Below, piece by piece: positions 1 to 6,822 of a DNA stretch of 32,879 bases. The stretch's first letter is position 1. Each line of letters starts with the position of its first letter. The translations under genes were made by a program, and so were the position numbers. Below the pieces are notes generated by a model that ran no database searches, was not told the DNA's origin, and saw only the letters and a list, made by a program, of their open reading frames with translations. The DNA comes from an uncultured Erysipelotrichaceae bacterium (GTDB lineage Bacteria; Bacillota_I; Bacilli_A; Erysipelotrichales; Erysipelotrichaceae), in assembly GCA_934675465.1 (NCBI GenBank), contig CAKUQM010000020.1, positions 1-32,879 of the forward strand. Reading direction: 5' to 3'.

Positions 1-416
1 ACAATAGCCATAGAGTCAATGACATTTCTAAAACCTAGAATCAAACCACCAACAATCAAAGCTGGAATAATTGGAGCAAAAATCTCACCCATAGTAGACA
101 TTATTCTTTGAACTACATTTTGTTGAGATTTCGCATTTTGTTTAACTTCTTCCTTACTTACACCTTCAATACCAGAAATCTTTGTAAATTCATTGTAGTA
201 TTCTTGTACTTCATTTCCGATAATCACCTGAAATTGTCCAGATTGCGTAAAGGTTCCTTTTGTACTTGGAAGATCCTCGATTTTATTTACATCTGCCTTT
301 GATGGATCAACGAGTACAAAGCGCATGCGAGTGACACAATGTGATACTGCTTGAATATTTTCTTTTCCGCCAACAAGTTTTAATAACTCTGTAGCATCCT
401 TAGTAAATTTTCCCAT
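1..416 (-). CDS. treP: Trehalose PTS transporter subunit EIIBC, N-terminal part
   Basis: Membrane permease of the phosphoenolpyruvate:sugar phosphotransferase system that imports trehalose as trehalose 6-phosphate. About 138 residues are present; the rest lies beyond the left edge of the window. Residues 1-90 form a glucose-family EIIB domain with the phosphorylated cysteine in SHCVTRMRF (Cys27). A linker follows, and from about residue 105 the first hydrophobic segment of the EIIC domain begins (IFAPIIPALIVGGLILGF). The ATG at 416 follows an AGGAG at 427-431. The neighbouring GntR regulator and operator boxes in the promoter fit a trehalose locus. A related beta-glucoside or sucrose EIIBC is the main alternative. 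The family is sure; the trehalose assignment rests mostly on the treR-like neighbour. Confidence 0.85.
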   Translation of the reverse strand, partial: MGKFTKDATELLKLVGGKENIQAVSHCVTRMRFVLVDPSKADVNKIEDLPSTKGTFTQSGQFQVIIGNEVQEYYNEFTKISGIEGVSKEEVKQNAKSQQNVVQRIMSTMGEIFAPIIPALIVGGLILGFRNVIDSMAI

Positions 417-450
417 AATTTTTTTTCTCCTAAAATTAAGCTTTATGACT

Positions 451-512
451 TGTACGTACATCATTATCTATAATATATACCCTATACGTACATGTGTCAA
501 CCTGTACGTACA
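451..512 (-). promoter_or_regulatory. treP promoter with three TreR-like operator boxes
   Basis: Read on the minus strand, TTGACA (495-500) and TATATT (472-477) are 17 bp apart and precede treP. Three palindromic boxes sit around them: TGTACGTACA at 503-512 just upstream of the -35, TATACGTACA at 483-492 in the spacer, and TGTACGTACA at 451-460 near or after the start site. GntR/HutC-family trehalose repressors bind short palindromes of this kind, so a repressor here would block the polymerase. A related half-match, TGTACGGATA, lies at 1301-1310 upstream of the regulator gene, suggesting weaker autoregulation. Confidence 0.8.
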
Positions 513-523
513 ATTTTTTTCAT

Positions 524-556
524 AAAAAAAGATATAGCTACTTACAACTACATCTT
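524..556 (-). terminator. Intrinsic terminator of treR
   Basis: On the minus strand a 9-bp stem (548-556 pairing with 529-537, one G-U pair) is followed by seven T residues (530-524). The 5' arm overlaps the treR stop codon. It separates treR transcription from the strong treP promoter just downstream. Confidence 0.8.
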
Positions 557-1270
557 TTGTGCTTTATCACGCCTTGCAAAGTCTACAAATCTAAATTTAT
601 CTGGTCTATGTTTAGATACTGTGTATTGAAATAACGTTGCATCTTCTAAATAAGTCCAAGAACGCACACATACTAGCAAATCATAATCCTTCATGTCCAA
701 CAATTCTTTTTCTTCGTCTGTAGCAGGAATTACTGTAATTTCCTTTCTTGCAAAACTAATCGTTAATCCCAATTCATTCTCTATATACTCATACAAAGAG
801 TTTTGGGCATGCTTAATTTCTAGTCCCTTAATAATATCTGAACGCAAATAATCTGTGTCTATGATTATTCTTTCTCCATCAATCATTCTTACACGGACCG
901 TTTTATATACATTCCCTCCAGTCACATTTAACAAAGATTGTATTTCTTCATTAGCTGGAATCAAATTAAATTCATGAACAAATGTCTTTGAATTATTAAC
1001 CAAGTGAAAATCTACTAATTCCTTATAACTCGTAATTCCTGATACAGGAAAATTAATTGTAGTTAAATCTAAAACTAGCGATCCTTTACCTTTTTCTTTA
1101 TGAATATATCCATTGGAAGCAAGAAGATTTAATGCCTTACGAATCGTATCTCGTGATGCATTAAATTCTTTCCTCAATTCCATTTCACTAGGTAAATATG
1201 TATTTGCTTTGATCTTCTTATTTACAATCTTAGACCTCAAAATATTATAAATCTCTTGATACTTTGTCAT
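548..1270 (-). CDS. treR: Trehalose operon repressor, GntR/HutC family
   Basis: DNA-binding repressor expected to control the trehalose PTS gene and to be relieved by trehalose 6-phosphate (family knowledge). Residues about 8-66 are a GntR winged helix (YLPSEMELRKEFNASRDTIRKAL region, written here in part: PSEMELRKEF, ASRDTIRKAL, GYIHKEKGKGS). Residues about 80-235 are the UTRA effector-binding fold. The length of 240 is normal for the family. The ATG at 1270 is preceded by GGAAGGTGA. It lies directly upstream of treP, in the same direction, with a terminator between them. Trehalose is inferred from the treP neighbour; another sugar phosphate is possible. Confidence 0.85.
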   Translation of the reverse strand: MTKYQEIYNILRSKIVNKKIKANTYLPSEMELRKEFNASRDTIRKALNLLASNGYIHKEKGKGSLVLDLTTINFPVSGITSYKELVDFHLVNNSKTFVHEFNLIPANEEIQSLLNVTGGNVYKTVRVRMIDGERIIIDTDYLRSDIIKGLEIKHAQNSLYEYIENELGLTISFARKEITVIPATDEEKELLDMKDYDLLVCVRSWTYLEDATLFQYTVSKHRPDKFRFVDFARRDKAQKM

Positions 1271-1310
1271 CTATAATCACCTTCCATCTATATAGTAACA
1301 TGTACGGATA

Positions 1311-1565
1311 TGCTATGCTACAGCTTATTGTATATGGTTATAATAAGTGTCATGATACTTTAGATGAAATTAATAAGCTACTTGATAAAGGAAAAAGTAA
1401 ATATCAAAGTTATCTAGAAAAGAAAAAGATACTTAAACAAAAATTTGATAAACTTAAATTCAAAAACCCAAGCAGCTGATACATATAATAGAGATGTATT
1501 TAAATGTGGATGTGGTGGTATTTTCAAATTCACCTATACATATAATCCACTAGAAGGAAAAACAA
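1311..1565 (+). pseudogene. Decayed coding sequence, origin unknown
   Basis: Two reading frames carry protein-like but broken pieces. One, ending at 1479, is lysine-rich and helical (contains KCHDTLDEINKLLDKGKSKY). The other, from about 1445, contains VFKCGCGGIFKFTYTY, which looks like half of a zinc ribbon. Neither has a credible start with a ribosome-binding site, and the frames change between the pieces. I read this as remains of a small mobile-element or phage-type gene cluster, but no family is recognisable. Confidence 0.3.
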
Positions 1566-1751
1566 ATGACAAAAAATATAGAGAAGACTGTATTAATGAA
1601 ATGCGAAGTATGCGGATACAAAGAAGAGGTTTCACTTAAGAGCTTAGAAACAATTAAAAACCTACCACCTGTATCTGATGTATATAAGATACTATGCCCT
1701 TTTTGTCTTAACGATATGTATGAAGATAAAGATAACAATAATAATCAATAA
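1566..1751 (+). CDS. Possible small zinc-ribbon protein
   Basis: A 61-residue ORF with two CxxC knuckles: CEVC near residue 13 and CPFC near residue 44, about 28 residues apart, as in small treble-clef or zinc-ribbon proteins of phages and plasmids. AGAAGG (1552-1557) is spaced 8 bases before the ATG, which supports real translation. The C-terminus is acidic and ends in an asparagine run over a simple AATAAT-type repeat. It follows decayed coding DNA and stands opposite to its gene neighbours, so it may be the last intact piece of a lost element. Function unknown. Confidence 0.4.
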   Translation: MTKNIEKTVLMKCEVCGYKEEVSLKSLETIKNLPPVSDVYKILCPFCLNDMYEDKDNNNNQ

Positions 1752-1818
1752 TCAATAATCAACAGAATAAATCATCAATACCTATCAAAGACTCTTTTAA
1801 TAGTGCGTTAATTGAAAA

Positions 1819-1854
1819 TCGGTCATAAACCTTAGATTTTGGTTTTATGACCGA
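1819..1854. terminator. Hairpin between convergent units, possible bidirectional terminator
   Basis: TCGGTCATAAACC (1819-1831) pairs with GGTTTTATGACCGA (1841-1854), with one bulged base and a 9-base loop. It lies 24 bases beyond the stop of the minus-strand binding-protein gene at 1878. The T tracts on either side are weak (ATTTTC on minus, AAATTTC on plus), so termination efficiency is uncertain, but the hairpin itself is clear. Confidence 0.5.
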
Positions 1855-1877
1855 CGCATTAAATTTCTTTATATAAG

Positions 1878-2939
1878 TTATCTAACCTTAATACGCACCC
1901 ACATATCAGATAATACTTTCTTTAAAGTATCATTATGCTTAAACACTTCATTATTAGTATTAGACACATCAAAGATATAGGCATCATTATTACTATATAC
2001 TTCACCATCTGATGATAATGTTTCTACCACCTTCTTATTAGCTGATGTATAACCAACTTCGATAGAACTATCCATCGCTGCATCATAGCTAATCATATAA
2101 TTAATAAACTCATTAGCTAACTTAGGATTTTTCGCATTACTTGGAATCACAAAACCATCACTCCAAACATTAGTGCCCTCTTTTGGCATATAGTAACCCA
2201 TATCCTCATTTTGAGAAATAATAAACGCTGCATCACCACTATAAACAACCGCAATATCCTTCTCATTATTAATCATCGCATCCGTTACTTCATCAGTCAC
2301 ATAAGCAGGACTCATCGTATCATGTAGATCACAAAGCCATTCGTAAGCCTTATTAATCTCATCCATATTCTCTGTATTCATTGAATAGCCCAAAGCCTTC
2401 AACGCAACCATGAAAGAATCTCTTTCAGAATCATACATGAATATTCTTCCTGCATATTCTTTGTCTTTTAGAATGCTCCAACCTAGTTTATCTAGCTTAT
2501 CAATATCAACATTATTCTTATTATAGACAAGGCCAACAGTACCCCAGAAATAAGGAATTGAATATTTACCACCATCATCATGCTCATCCCTTAAAGCTAA
2601 CACCTCAGTATCCAAATCATCAAGATTTGTCATATAAGTATAATCTAATGGTTGAATTAATTCCTCTTCCATCAATCTTTCAATCATATAATCACTAGGC
2701 ACAATCACATCATAAGTATTACCGCTTAACAACTTGGTATACATGATCTCATTAGAATCAAATAAGGAATAATTAACCTTCACTCCATATTCTTCCTCAA
2801 AATTAGCGATAACATCCTCACCAATGTACTCACCCCAGTTGAACACATTAAGCACATCACTACCATACTTATCTACTGGATCTGACTTTGAACAGCCCAC
2901 TAATGTTAATAAAATACACAAAACAATTAATTTCTTCAT
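1878..2939 (-). CDS. potD: Polyamine-type ABC transporter substrate-binding lipoprotein (second copy)
   Basis: Extracellular lipoprotein expected to bind spermidine or putrescine for an ABC importer. The best start is the ATG at 2939 (MKKLIVLC...), with GGAGGG at 2947-2952 seven bases away; a longer frame to 2957 lacks such a site. The signal peptide ends in the lipobox LVGC. Family motifs include VFNWGEYIGEDVIANFEEEYG near the N-terminus (here NWGEYIGEDVI) and YDVIVPSDYMIERL. About 353 residues, normal for PotD. It is nearly identical to the protein at 3834-4916 over long stretches and shares its last residues MWVRIKVR, so the two are recent duplicates. No permease or ATPase gene for it is in the window. 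Confidence 0.85.
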   Translation of the reverse strand: MKKLIVLCILLTLVGCSKSDPVDKYGSDVLNVFNWGEYIGEDVIANFEEEYGVKVNYSLFDSNEIMYTKLLSGNTYDVIVPSDYMIERLMEEELIQPLDYTYMTNLDDLDTEVLALRDEHDDGGKYSIPYFWGTVGLVYNKNNVDIDKLDKLGWSILKDKEYAGRIFMYDSERDSFMVALKALGYSMNTENMDEINKAYEWLCDLHDTMSPAYVTDEVTDAMINNEKDIAVVYSGDAAFIISQNEDMGYYMPKEGTNVWSDGFVIPSNAKNPKLANEFINYMISYDAAMDSSIEVGYTSANKKVVETLSSDGEVYSNNDAYIFDVSNTNNEVFKHNDTLKKVLSDMWVRIKVR

Positions 2940-2961
2940 TTGTACACCCTCCAACAATTAG

Positions 2962-3834
2962 TTATTTTGTAATATCTATATAAGTTTCCGGCCTTCTATC
3001 TCTAAATAAGCCCCAAGCTAATCTATCTTCCCTAATCTTATCCAAGTCATATTCTTGATAAAGGATTTCTTCTTTATCCCTACTTGCTTGAACCAATATC
3101 TCTCCTCTTTCATCGCTCATGAAAGAAGAACCATAGAAGTTTAAAGAAGAAGACTGATTACCATTCTCTACACACGGTTCAACAGTTTCTAAACCAATTC
3201 TATTAGCCGCAATAACAGGAACGATATTAGCGGCAGCATGCCCCATCATCACCCTTTGCCAATGAGAAGAACTATCAACATTTAAGATAGGCTCAGAACC
3301 TATAGCTGTTGGAAAGAAAATCAATTCAGCACCATTTAAAGCTAAACATCTTGCAGTTTCAGGAAACCACTGATCCCAACAAATACCAGCGCCAATTCTT
3401 CCATACTTAGTATCAAACACCTTGAAACCAGTATTACCAGGAGTGAAATAGAACTTCTCTTGATAATAATGATCATCAGGAATATGTGTCTTTCTATAAG
3501 TCCCTAGAAGCTTACCATCTTCTACATAAGCCAAAGTATTATAGGTGCAATTACCACTCAATTCATAGAAACTCACAAGAATCAAAATATTTAATTCCCT
3601 AGATAATTCAAGAGCCATCTTTACGGCGTCATTATCTAAAGTTTCCTTAGCATAAGCATAATACTCATATCTTCTTTCTTGACAGAAATACTGTCTCTCA
3701 AAAAGTTCTGGCAACAAGATGATATTCGCACCATTTCTAGCAGCTTCTCTTATCTTTGCCTCAACCTTGTTTAAATTATCTTCTAAACAATTTGAAACCT
3801 GTATCTGAATAGCTGATACCTTAACTTTTCTCAT
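2962..3834 (-). CDS. aguB: N-carbamoylputrescine amidase
   Basis: Cytosolic nitrilase-superfamily hydrolase that converts N-carbamoylputrescine to putrescine, CO2 and ammonia, the last step of the agmatine route to putrescine. The catalytic triad is visible: Glu43 (LLPELFE), Lys115 (YRKTHIPDD) and Cys152 (GICWDQWFPE). The residues around the cysteine and the HIPDDHYYQEKFYF loop are typical of AguB rather than of other nitrilases. 290 residues is the normal length. Its ATG overlaps the stop of the upstream binding-protein gene (TAATG), so translation is probably coupled. Agmatine deiminase (aguA), the usual partner, is not in the window. Sandwiched between two polyamine-binding lipoproteins, it fits uptake or recycling of agmatine-derived amines. 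Confidence 0.9.
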   Translation of the reverse strand: MRKVKVSAIQIQVSNCLEDNLNKVEAKIREAARNGANIILLPELFERQYFCQERRYEYYAYAKETLDNDAVKMALELSRELNILILVSFYELSGNCTYNTLAYVEDGKLLGTYRKTHIPDDHYYQEKFYFTPGNTGFKVFDTKYGRIGAGICWDQWFPETARCLALNGAELIFFPTAIGSEPILNVDSSSHWQRVMMGHAAANIVPVIAANRIGLETVEPCVENGNQSSSLNFYGSSFMSDERGEILVQASRDKEEILYQEYDLDKIREDRLAWGLFRDRRPETYIDITK

Positions 3835-4916
3835 TATCTAACCTTGATACGAACCCACATATCAGACAATACTTTCTTTAAAGTATCATTATGCTTAAAT
3901 ACTTCATTCTTAGGATTAGACGCATCAAATGAATAAGCTTCATTACCATCATATAATTCACCCTCAGAAGATAAAGTTTCAACAACCTTCTTATTAGCTG
4001 AAGTATAACCAACCGCAATTGAACTATCCATAGCCTCATCATAATTCAACATGAAATTAATGAATTCATTAGCCAACTTTGGATTCTTTGCGTTAGCTGG
4101 AATAACCATAGAATCAGTCCAAACATTAGTACCCTCTTTTGGCATATAGTAACCCATATCCTCATTTTGAGAAATGATATAAGCAGCTGCACCACTATAA
4201 ACTACCGCAATATCCTTTTCGTTATTAATCATCGCATCATTTACTTCATCAGTTACATAAGCTGGATGCATTGTATCATGTAGTTCACATAACCATTCAT
4301 AAGCCTCATTGATTTCATCCATGTTTTCAGTATTCATAGAATAACCTAAAGCCTTTAGGGCAACCATGAAAGAATCTCTCTCAGAATCATACATGAAGAT
4401 TCTATCGGCATACTCAGTATCTCTTAAAATATTCCAGCCTAATTCTTCTAGCTTATCAGCATCAACATTCTTCTTATTATAAACAAGACCAACAGAACCC
4501 CAGAAATAAGGCATAGAATACACACCATCTGGATCATACTCATCTCTTAAAGCCACAACACCTGGATCTAAATCATCTAAATTAGTCATATAACTATAAT
4601 CCAATGGTTGTAACATATCTTCTTCCATTAATCTTTCAATCATATAGTCACTAGGCACAATAACATCATAAGAAGTACCACTTAATAACTTTGTATATAA
4701 AATCTCATTTGAATCAAACATAGAGTAATTTACTTTAACACCATATTCTTCTTCGAAATTCGCAATTACATCCTCACCAATATACTCACCCCAGTTGAAA
4801 ACATTAAGTACATCACTTCCATACTTCTCAATTGGATCATCATCAACTGTTGTCTTAGAATCAGAACAACCAACCAAACACAATAATGCTAGCGCAAAAA
4901 CAATTATCTTTTTCAT
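3834..4916 (-). CDS. potD: Polyamine-type ABC transporter substrate-binding lipoprotein (first copy)
   Basis: First gene of the unit and near-duplicate of the protein at 1878-2939. The best start is the ATG at 4916 (MKKIIVFALALLCLVGC), preceded by GGGAGGGAG; the longer frame to 4952 would run through a terminator hairpin. Lipobox LVGC, then NWGEYIGEDVI and YDVIVPSDYMIERL as in PotD. About 360 residues. The copies differ at scattered sites such as MVIPANAKNPK here against FVIPSNAKNPK there, which could tune ligand preference. The gene starts about 22 bases after the T run of an intrinsic terminator that ends a folded leader, so expression is probably controlled by attenuation. Ligand among putrescine, spermidine and agmatine cannot be told from sequence. 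Confidence 0.85.
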   Translation of the reverse strand: MKKIIVFALALLCLVGCSDSKTTVDDDPIEKYGSDVLNVFNWGEYIGEDVIANFEEEYGVKVNYSMFDSNEILYTKLLSGTSYDVIVPSDYMIERLMEEDMLQPLDYSYMTNLDDLDPGVVALRDEYDPDGVYSMPYFWGSVGLVYNKKNVDADKLEELGWNILRDTEYADRIFMYDSERDSFMVALKALGYSMNTENMDEINEAYEWLCELHDTMHPAYVTDEVNDAMINNEKDIAVVYSGAAAYIISQNEDMGYYMPKEGTNVWTDSMVIPANAKNPKLANEFINFMLNYDEAMDSSIAVGYTSANKKVVETLSSEGELYDGNEAYSFDASNPKNEVFKHNDTLKKVLSDMWVRIKVR

Positions 4917-4937
4917 TAATACTCCCTCCCAATTCAC

Positions 4938-4966
4938 AAAAAAGACAGGCATTTATATACCTGTCT
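4938..4966 (-). terminator. Intrinsic terminator inside the leader of the polyamine unit
   Basis: On the minus strand AGACAGG, a 10-base loop and CCTGTCT form a 7-bp stem (4960-4966 with 4943-4949), followed by a run of T to 4938. The first gene starts only 22 bases later. A terminator in this place implies conditional read-through. Confidence 0.85.
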
Positions 4967-5172
4967 ATCAATCGAAAAAAGTAGTAAGTCCTTCCTGCAA
5001 CAGAAATCGCTTCTTATTGATATAAAGTATATAAATACATCAATAAGGGTGAAACCCTTCCGTATTCTCCAAATACGGTTCTTGTCTCCTAAACAAGTCT
5101 CGGTCTTTGACCCGGCATTCCGTAGCCTTAGCGCATTTCTTAGCGGTCAAAATTCTGTTACAGATTTGCAAC
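4938..5172 (-). ncRNA. Structured leader RNA, candidate riboswitch of unassigned class
   Basis: About 235 nucleotides on the minus strand. A closing stem pairs 5153-5163 with 4995-5005 (11 bp, one wobble). Inside it are TTTGACC/GGTCAAA (about 5144-5150 with 5106-5112, alternative to a local GGTC/GACC hairpin), CTTGT/ACAAG (5093-5097 with 5081-5085), CCGTATT/AATACGG (5072-5078 with 5060-5066), AAGGGT/ACCCTT (5054-5059 with 5045-5050) and a 9-bp stem 5039-5047 with 5012-5020. The last two stems share 5045-5047 and so compete. A terminator follows at 4938-4966. I compared it from memory with ykkC-type, lysine, glycine, c-di-GMP, c-di-AMP, SAM, cobalamin, T-box and manganese classes and found no convincing match. 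Ligand unknown; polyamine, agmatine or guanidine are guesses from the genes. Confidence 0.6.
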
Positions 5173-5178
5173 GTTTTT

Positions 5179-5207
5179 ATATTATTAAAAAACAAAACAA
5201 ATTACAA
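5179..5207 (-). promoter_or_regulatory. Promoter of the leader RNA
   Basis: Minus strand TTGTAA (5202-5207) and TAATAT (5179-5184) with exactly 17 bp between them. The predicted start, near 5172, lies about nine bases before the closing stem of the leader, which is what a riboswitch-type 5' end would show. Confidence 0.5.
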
Positions 5208-5209
5208 GT

Positions 5210-5424
5210 ATAATTTAAAATTTACACAAACCTTTTCCACTTATAGCTTTTAAATCACTTGTACCATAAAATGGTCTTACGAAATTCGATTTTGACAAAA
5301 ACTCGGGAGGAATAATACTAGATCTGTTAACAAACATTTATTTGTTACAGCCTAAATGCTACACCTACAGAATTAAGAAACATTACTTATATTCTTTTGG
5401 TGCATTTCTTATGTAAAATGTATA
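5210..5424. other. Non-coding stretch with an inverted repeat and a weak plus-strand promoter
   Basis: No gene is seen. An inverted repeat, CTGTTAACAAA (5324-5334) with TTTGTTACAG (5341-5350), could form a hairpin with one bulge. TTGACA at 5292-5297 and TAATAC/ATACTA about 15-17 bases on could be a plus-strand promoter for the gene remnant that follows. Confidence 0.3.
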
Positions 5425-5526
5425 AACAAAAACGAAGATATTGGCACAGCAGTAAAACTTCTTATTAGCCTAGGAGACTATAAAGATAGTGCTCAATTGG
5501 TTGCTGAAAGTGGATCAGAAGAATAG
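5425..5526 (+). pseudogene. C-terminal remnant of a protein with an LGDYKDS motif
   Basis: The frame ending at the TAG at 5524-5526 reads NKNEDIGTAVKLLISLGDYK and then DSAQLVAESGSEE. The pattern of a short helix followed by LGxYKDS and a second helix is a common repeat unit at the ends of Firmicutes membrane and secreted proteins. The upstream sequence in the same frame does not look like protein and has no start, so this is a leftover tail. It keeps its own terminator just downstream. Confidence 0.4.
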
Positions 5527-5541
5527 TTCAACTAATACACT

Positions 5542-5573
5542 AAGATATGGGTCAAGCCATATCTTTTCTTTTT
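5542..5573 (+). terminator. Intrinsic terminator after the gene remnant
   Basis: AAGATATGG (5542-5550) pairs with CCATATCTT (5557-5565) around a 6-base loop, followed by TTTTCTTTTT. A textbook plus-strand terminator. Confidence 0.9.
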
Positions 5574-5582
5574 AAACAAATT

Positions 5583-5637
5583 AAAACTGAGCTTTTAAGC
5601 TTATTTGATTTCTCAAGTTAGCCCTTCAAGCTCAGTT
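5583..5637 (-). terminator. Terminator of the maltodextrin operon
   Basis: On the minus strand AACTGAGCTT (5628-5637) pairs with AAGCTCAGTT (5585-5594), a perfect 10-bp stem with a long loop, followed by TTTTAAT. It lies ten bases past the stop of the ATPase gene. Confidence 0.7.
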
Positions 5638-5647
5638 AAATCTTTTA

Positions 5648-6820
5648 TTAATATTCTAGATTCTTCTCATCTTCCTTAGAGAATAAGTTAGCTACATTGC
5701 CTGAGAAAGTTAAATGAATTTCTTGACCAGCCAATTCAACCTTTCTACCCTCAGTAGGAACAATAGCGATAACATCTCTGCCTAGTGCAGTTACATGTAG
5801 ATGAACAGATGTACCCATAAGCTCACTTACATCAACCTTAGCTCTTATACCCTTATCAGCTAAAACCATATGATCTGGTCTTACACCAAGAGTAATATCT
5901 TGTTCCTTAACACCCTTAGCCTTAAGTCTATCTTGTTTTTCCTTAGACAATTCAAATTCTTGATCATCTACATCCACAAAATAAGAACCATTCTTAATAA
6001 CCAACTTTGCATCAAAGTAGTTCATTTGAGGAGTACCAATGAAACCAGAAACGAACAAGTTAGCAGGATGATCGAATACTTCCTGAGGAGTACCGATTTG
6101 TTGAACAAAACCATCCTTCATAACAACGATTCTATCACCCAAAGTCATAGCCTCTACTTGGTCATGTGTTACATAAATGAAAGTAGTATCAATCTTTTGT
6201 CTTAACTTAATAATCTCAGCTCTCATCTGGTTTCTAAGCTTTGCATCCAAGTTTGACAAAGGTTCATCCATCAATAATACCTTAGGATTTCTTACAATAG
6301 CTCTACCGATGGCAACTCTTTGTCTTTGACCACCTGACAAGTTCTTAGGCTTACGATCTAAGTATTGAGTAATATCTAGAGTTTCAGCGGCATCCCTTAC
6401 CTTCTTATCAATTTCCTCTTTTGGAACCTTAGCTATCTTCAATGGGAACGCAATATTATCATAAACAGTTAAATGTGGATAAAGGGCATAAGATTGGAAA
6501 ACCATCGCAATATCTCTATCCTTAGGCTCGATATCATTGCACAATCTACCATCAATATAAAGTTCACCACCTGAAATATCTTCAAGACCTGCAACCATTC
6601 TAAGTGTAGTAGACTTACCACAACCTGATGGACCAACAAGAACGATGAATTCATTATCCTTAATATCGATATTGAAATCTTGAACAGCTACTACACCCTC
6701 ATCTGTAATTTGAAGATTAGTAGACTTCTTACTTGTTTCCTTTTTCTTACCAAATAATCCCTTTTTATTTTCTTGAAGAGGATAAACCTTCTTAATATTT
6801 TTTAATACAACCTCTGCCAT
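5648..6820 (-). CDS. Sugar ABC transporter ATP-binding protein (MalK/MsmX/UgpC type)
   Basis: Cytosolic ATPase that powers the sugar importer encoded upstream. Walker A GPSGCGKST at residues 63-71, Q-loop Gln109, signature LSGGQ at 161-165, Walker B VLLMDE at 181-186, H-loop His219 and a C-terminal TOBE-type domain from about 245 to 390. 390 residues, slightly long, because residues about 17-43 carry a lysine-rich insertion (NKKGLFGKKKETSKKSTNL) before the Walker A strand that is unusual for the family. The start codon lies 3 bases after the malQ stop with GGAAGGG spanning the junction. ATPases of this type often serve several sugar importers, and the other binding-protein genes in the window lack one, but only the maltodextrin role is supported by position. 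Confidence 0.9.
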   Translation of the reverse strand: MAEVVLKNIKKVYPLQENKKGLFGKKKETSKKSTNLQITDEGVVAVQDFNIDIKDNEFIVLVGPSGCGKSTTLRMVAGLEDISGGELYIDGRLCNDIEPKDRDIAMVFQSYALYPHLTVYDNIAFPLKIAKVPKEEIDKKVRDAAETLDITQYLDRKPKNLSGGQRQRVAIGRAIVRNPKVLLMDEPLSNLDAKLRNQMRAEIIKLRQKIDTTFIYVTHDQVEAMTLGDRIVVMKDGFVQQIGTPQEVFDHPANLFVSGFIGTPQMNYFDAKLVIKNGSYFVDVDDQEFELSKEKQDRLKAKGVKEQDITLGVRPDHMVLADKGIRAKVDVSELMGTSVHLHVTALGRDVIAIVPTEGRKVELAGQEIHLTFSGNVANLFSKEDEKNLEY

Positions 6821-6822
6821 AA

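Noticed and set aside
1878..4916. A complete polyamine transport operon
   Set aside because: No permease or ATPase gene of the PotABC type is present between or beside the receptor genes.
4995..5163. Reading the folded leader as a guanidine/PRPP/ppGpp (ykkC-type) riboswitch
   Set aside because: GACCGAGA resembles a ykkC-type segment, but the highly conserved 3' part with GGGAUAAAAGCCCGGGAG is missing and the helices do not line up.
5870..6205. Plus-strand ORF of 111 codons inside the ATPase gene
   Set aside because: Shadow of the sugar ABC ATPase; no ribosome-binding site and no protein-like pattern.
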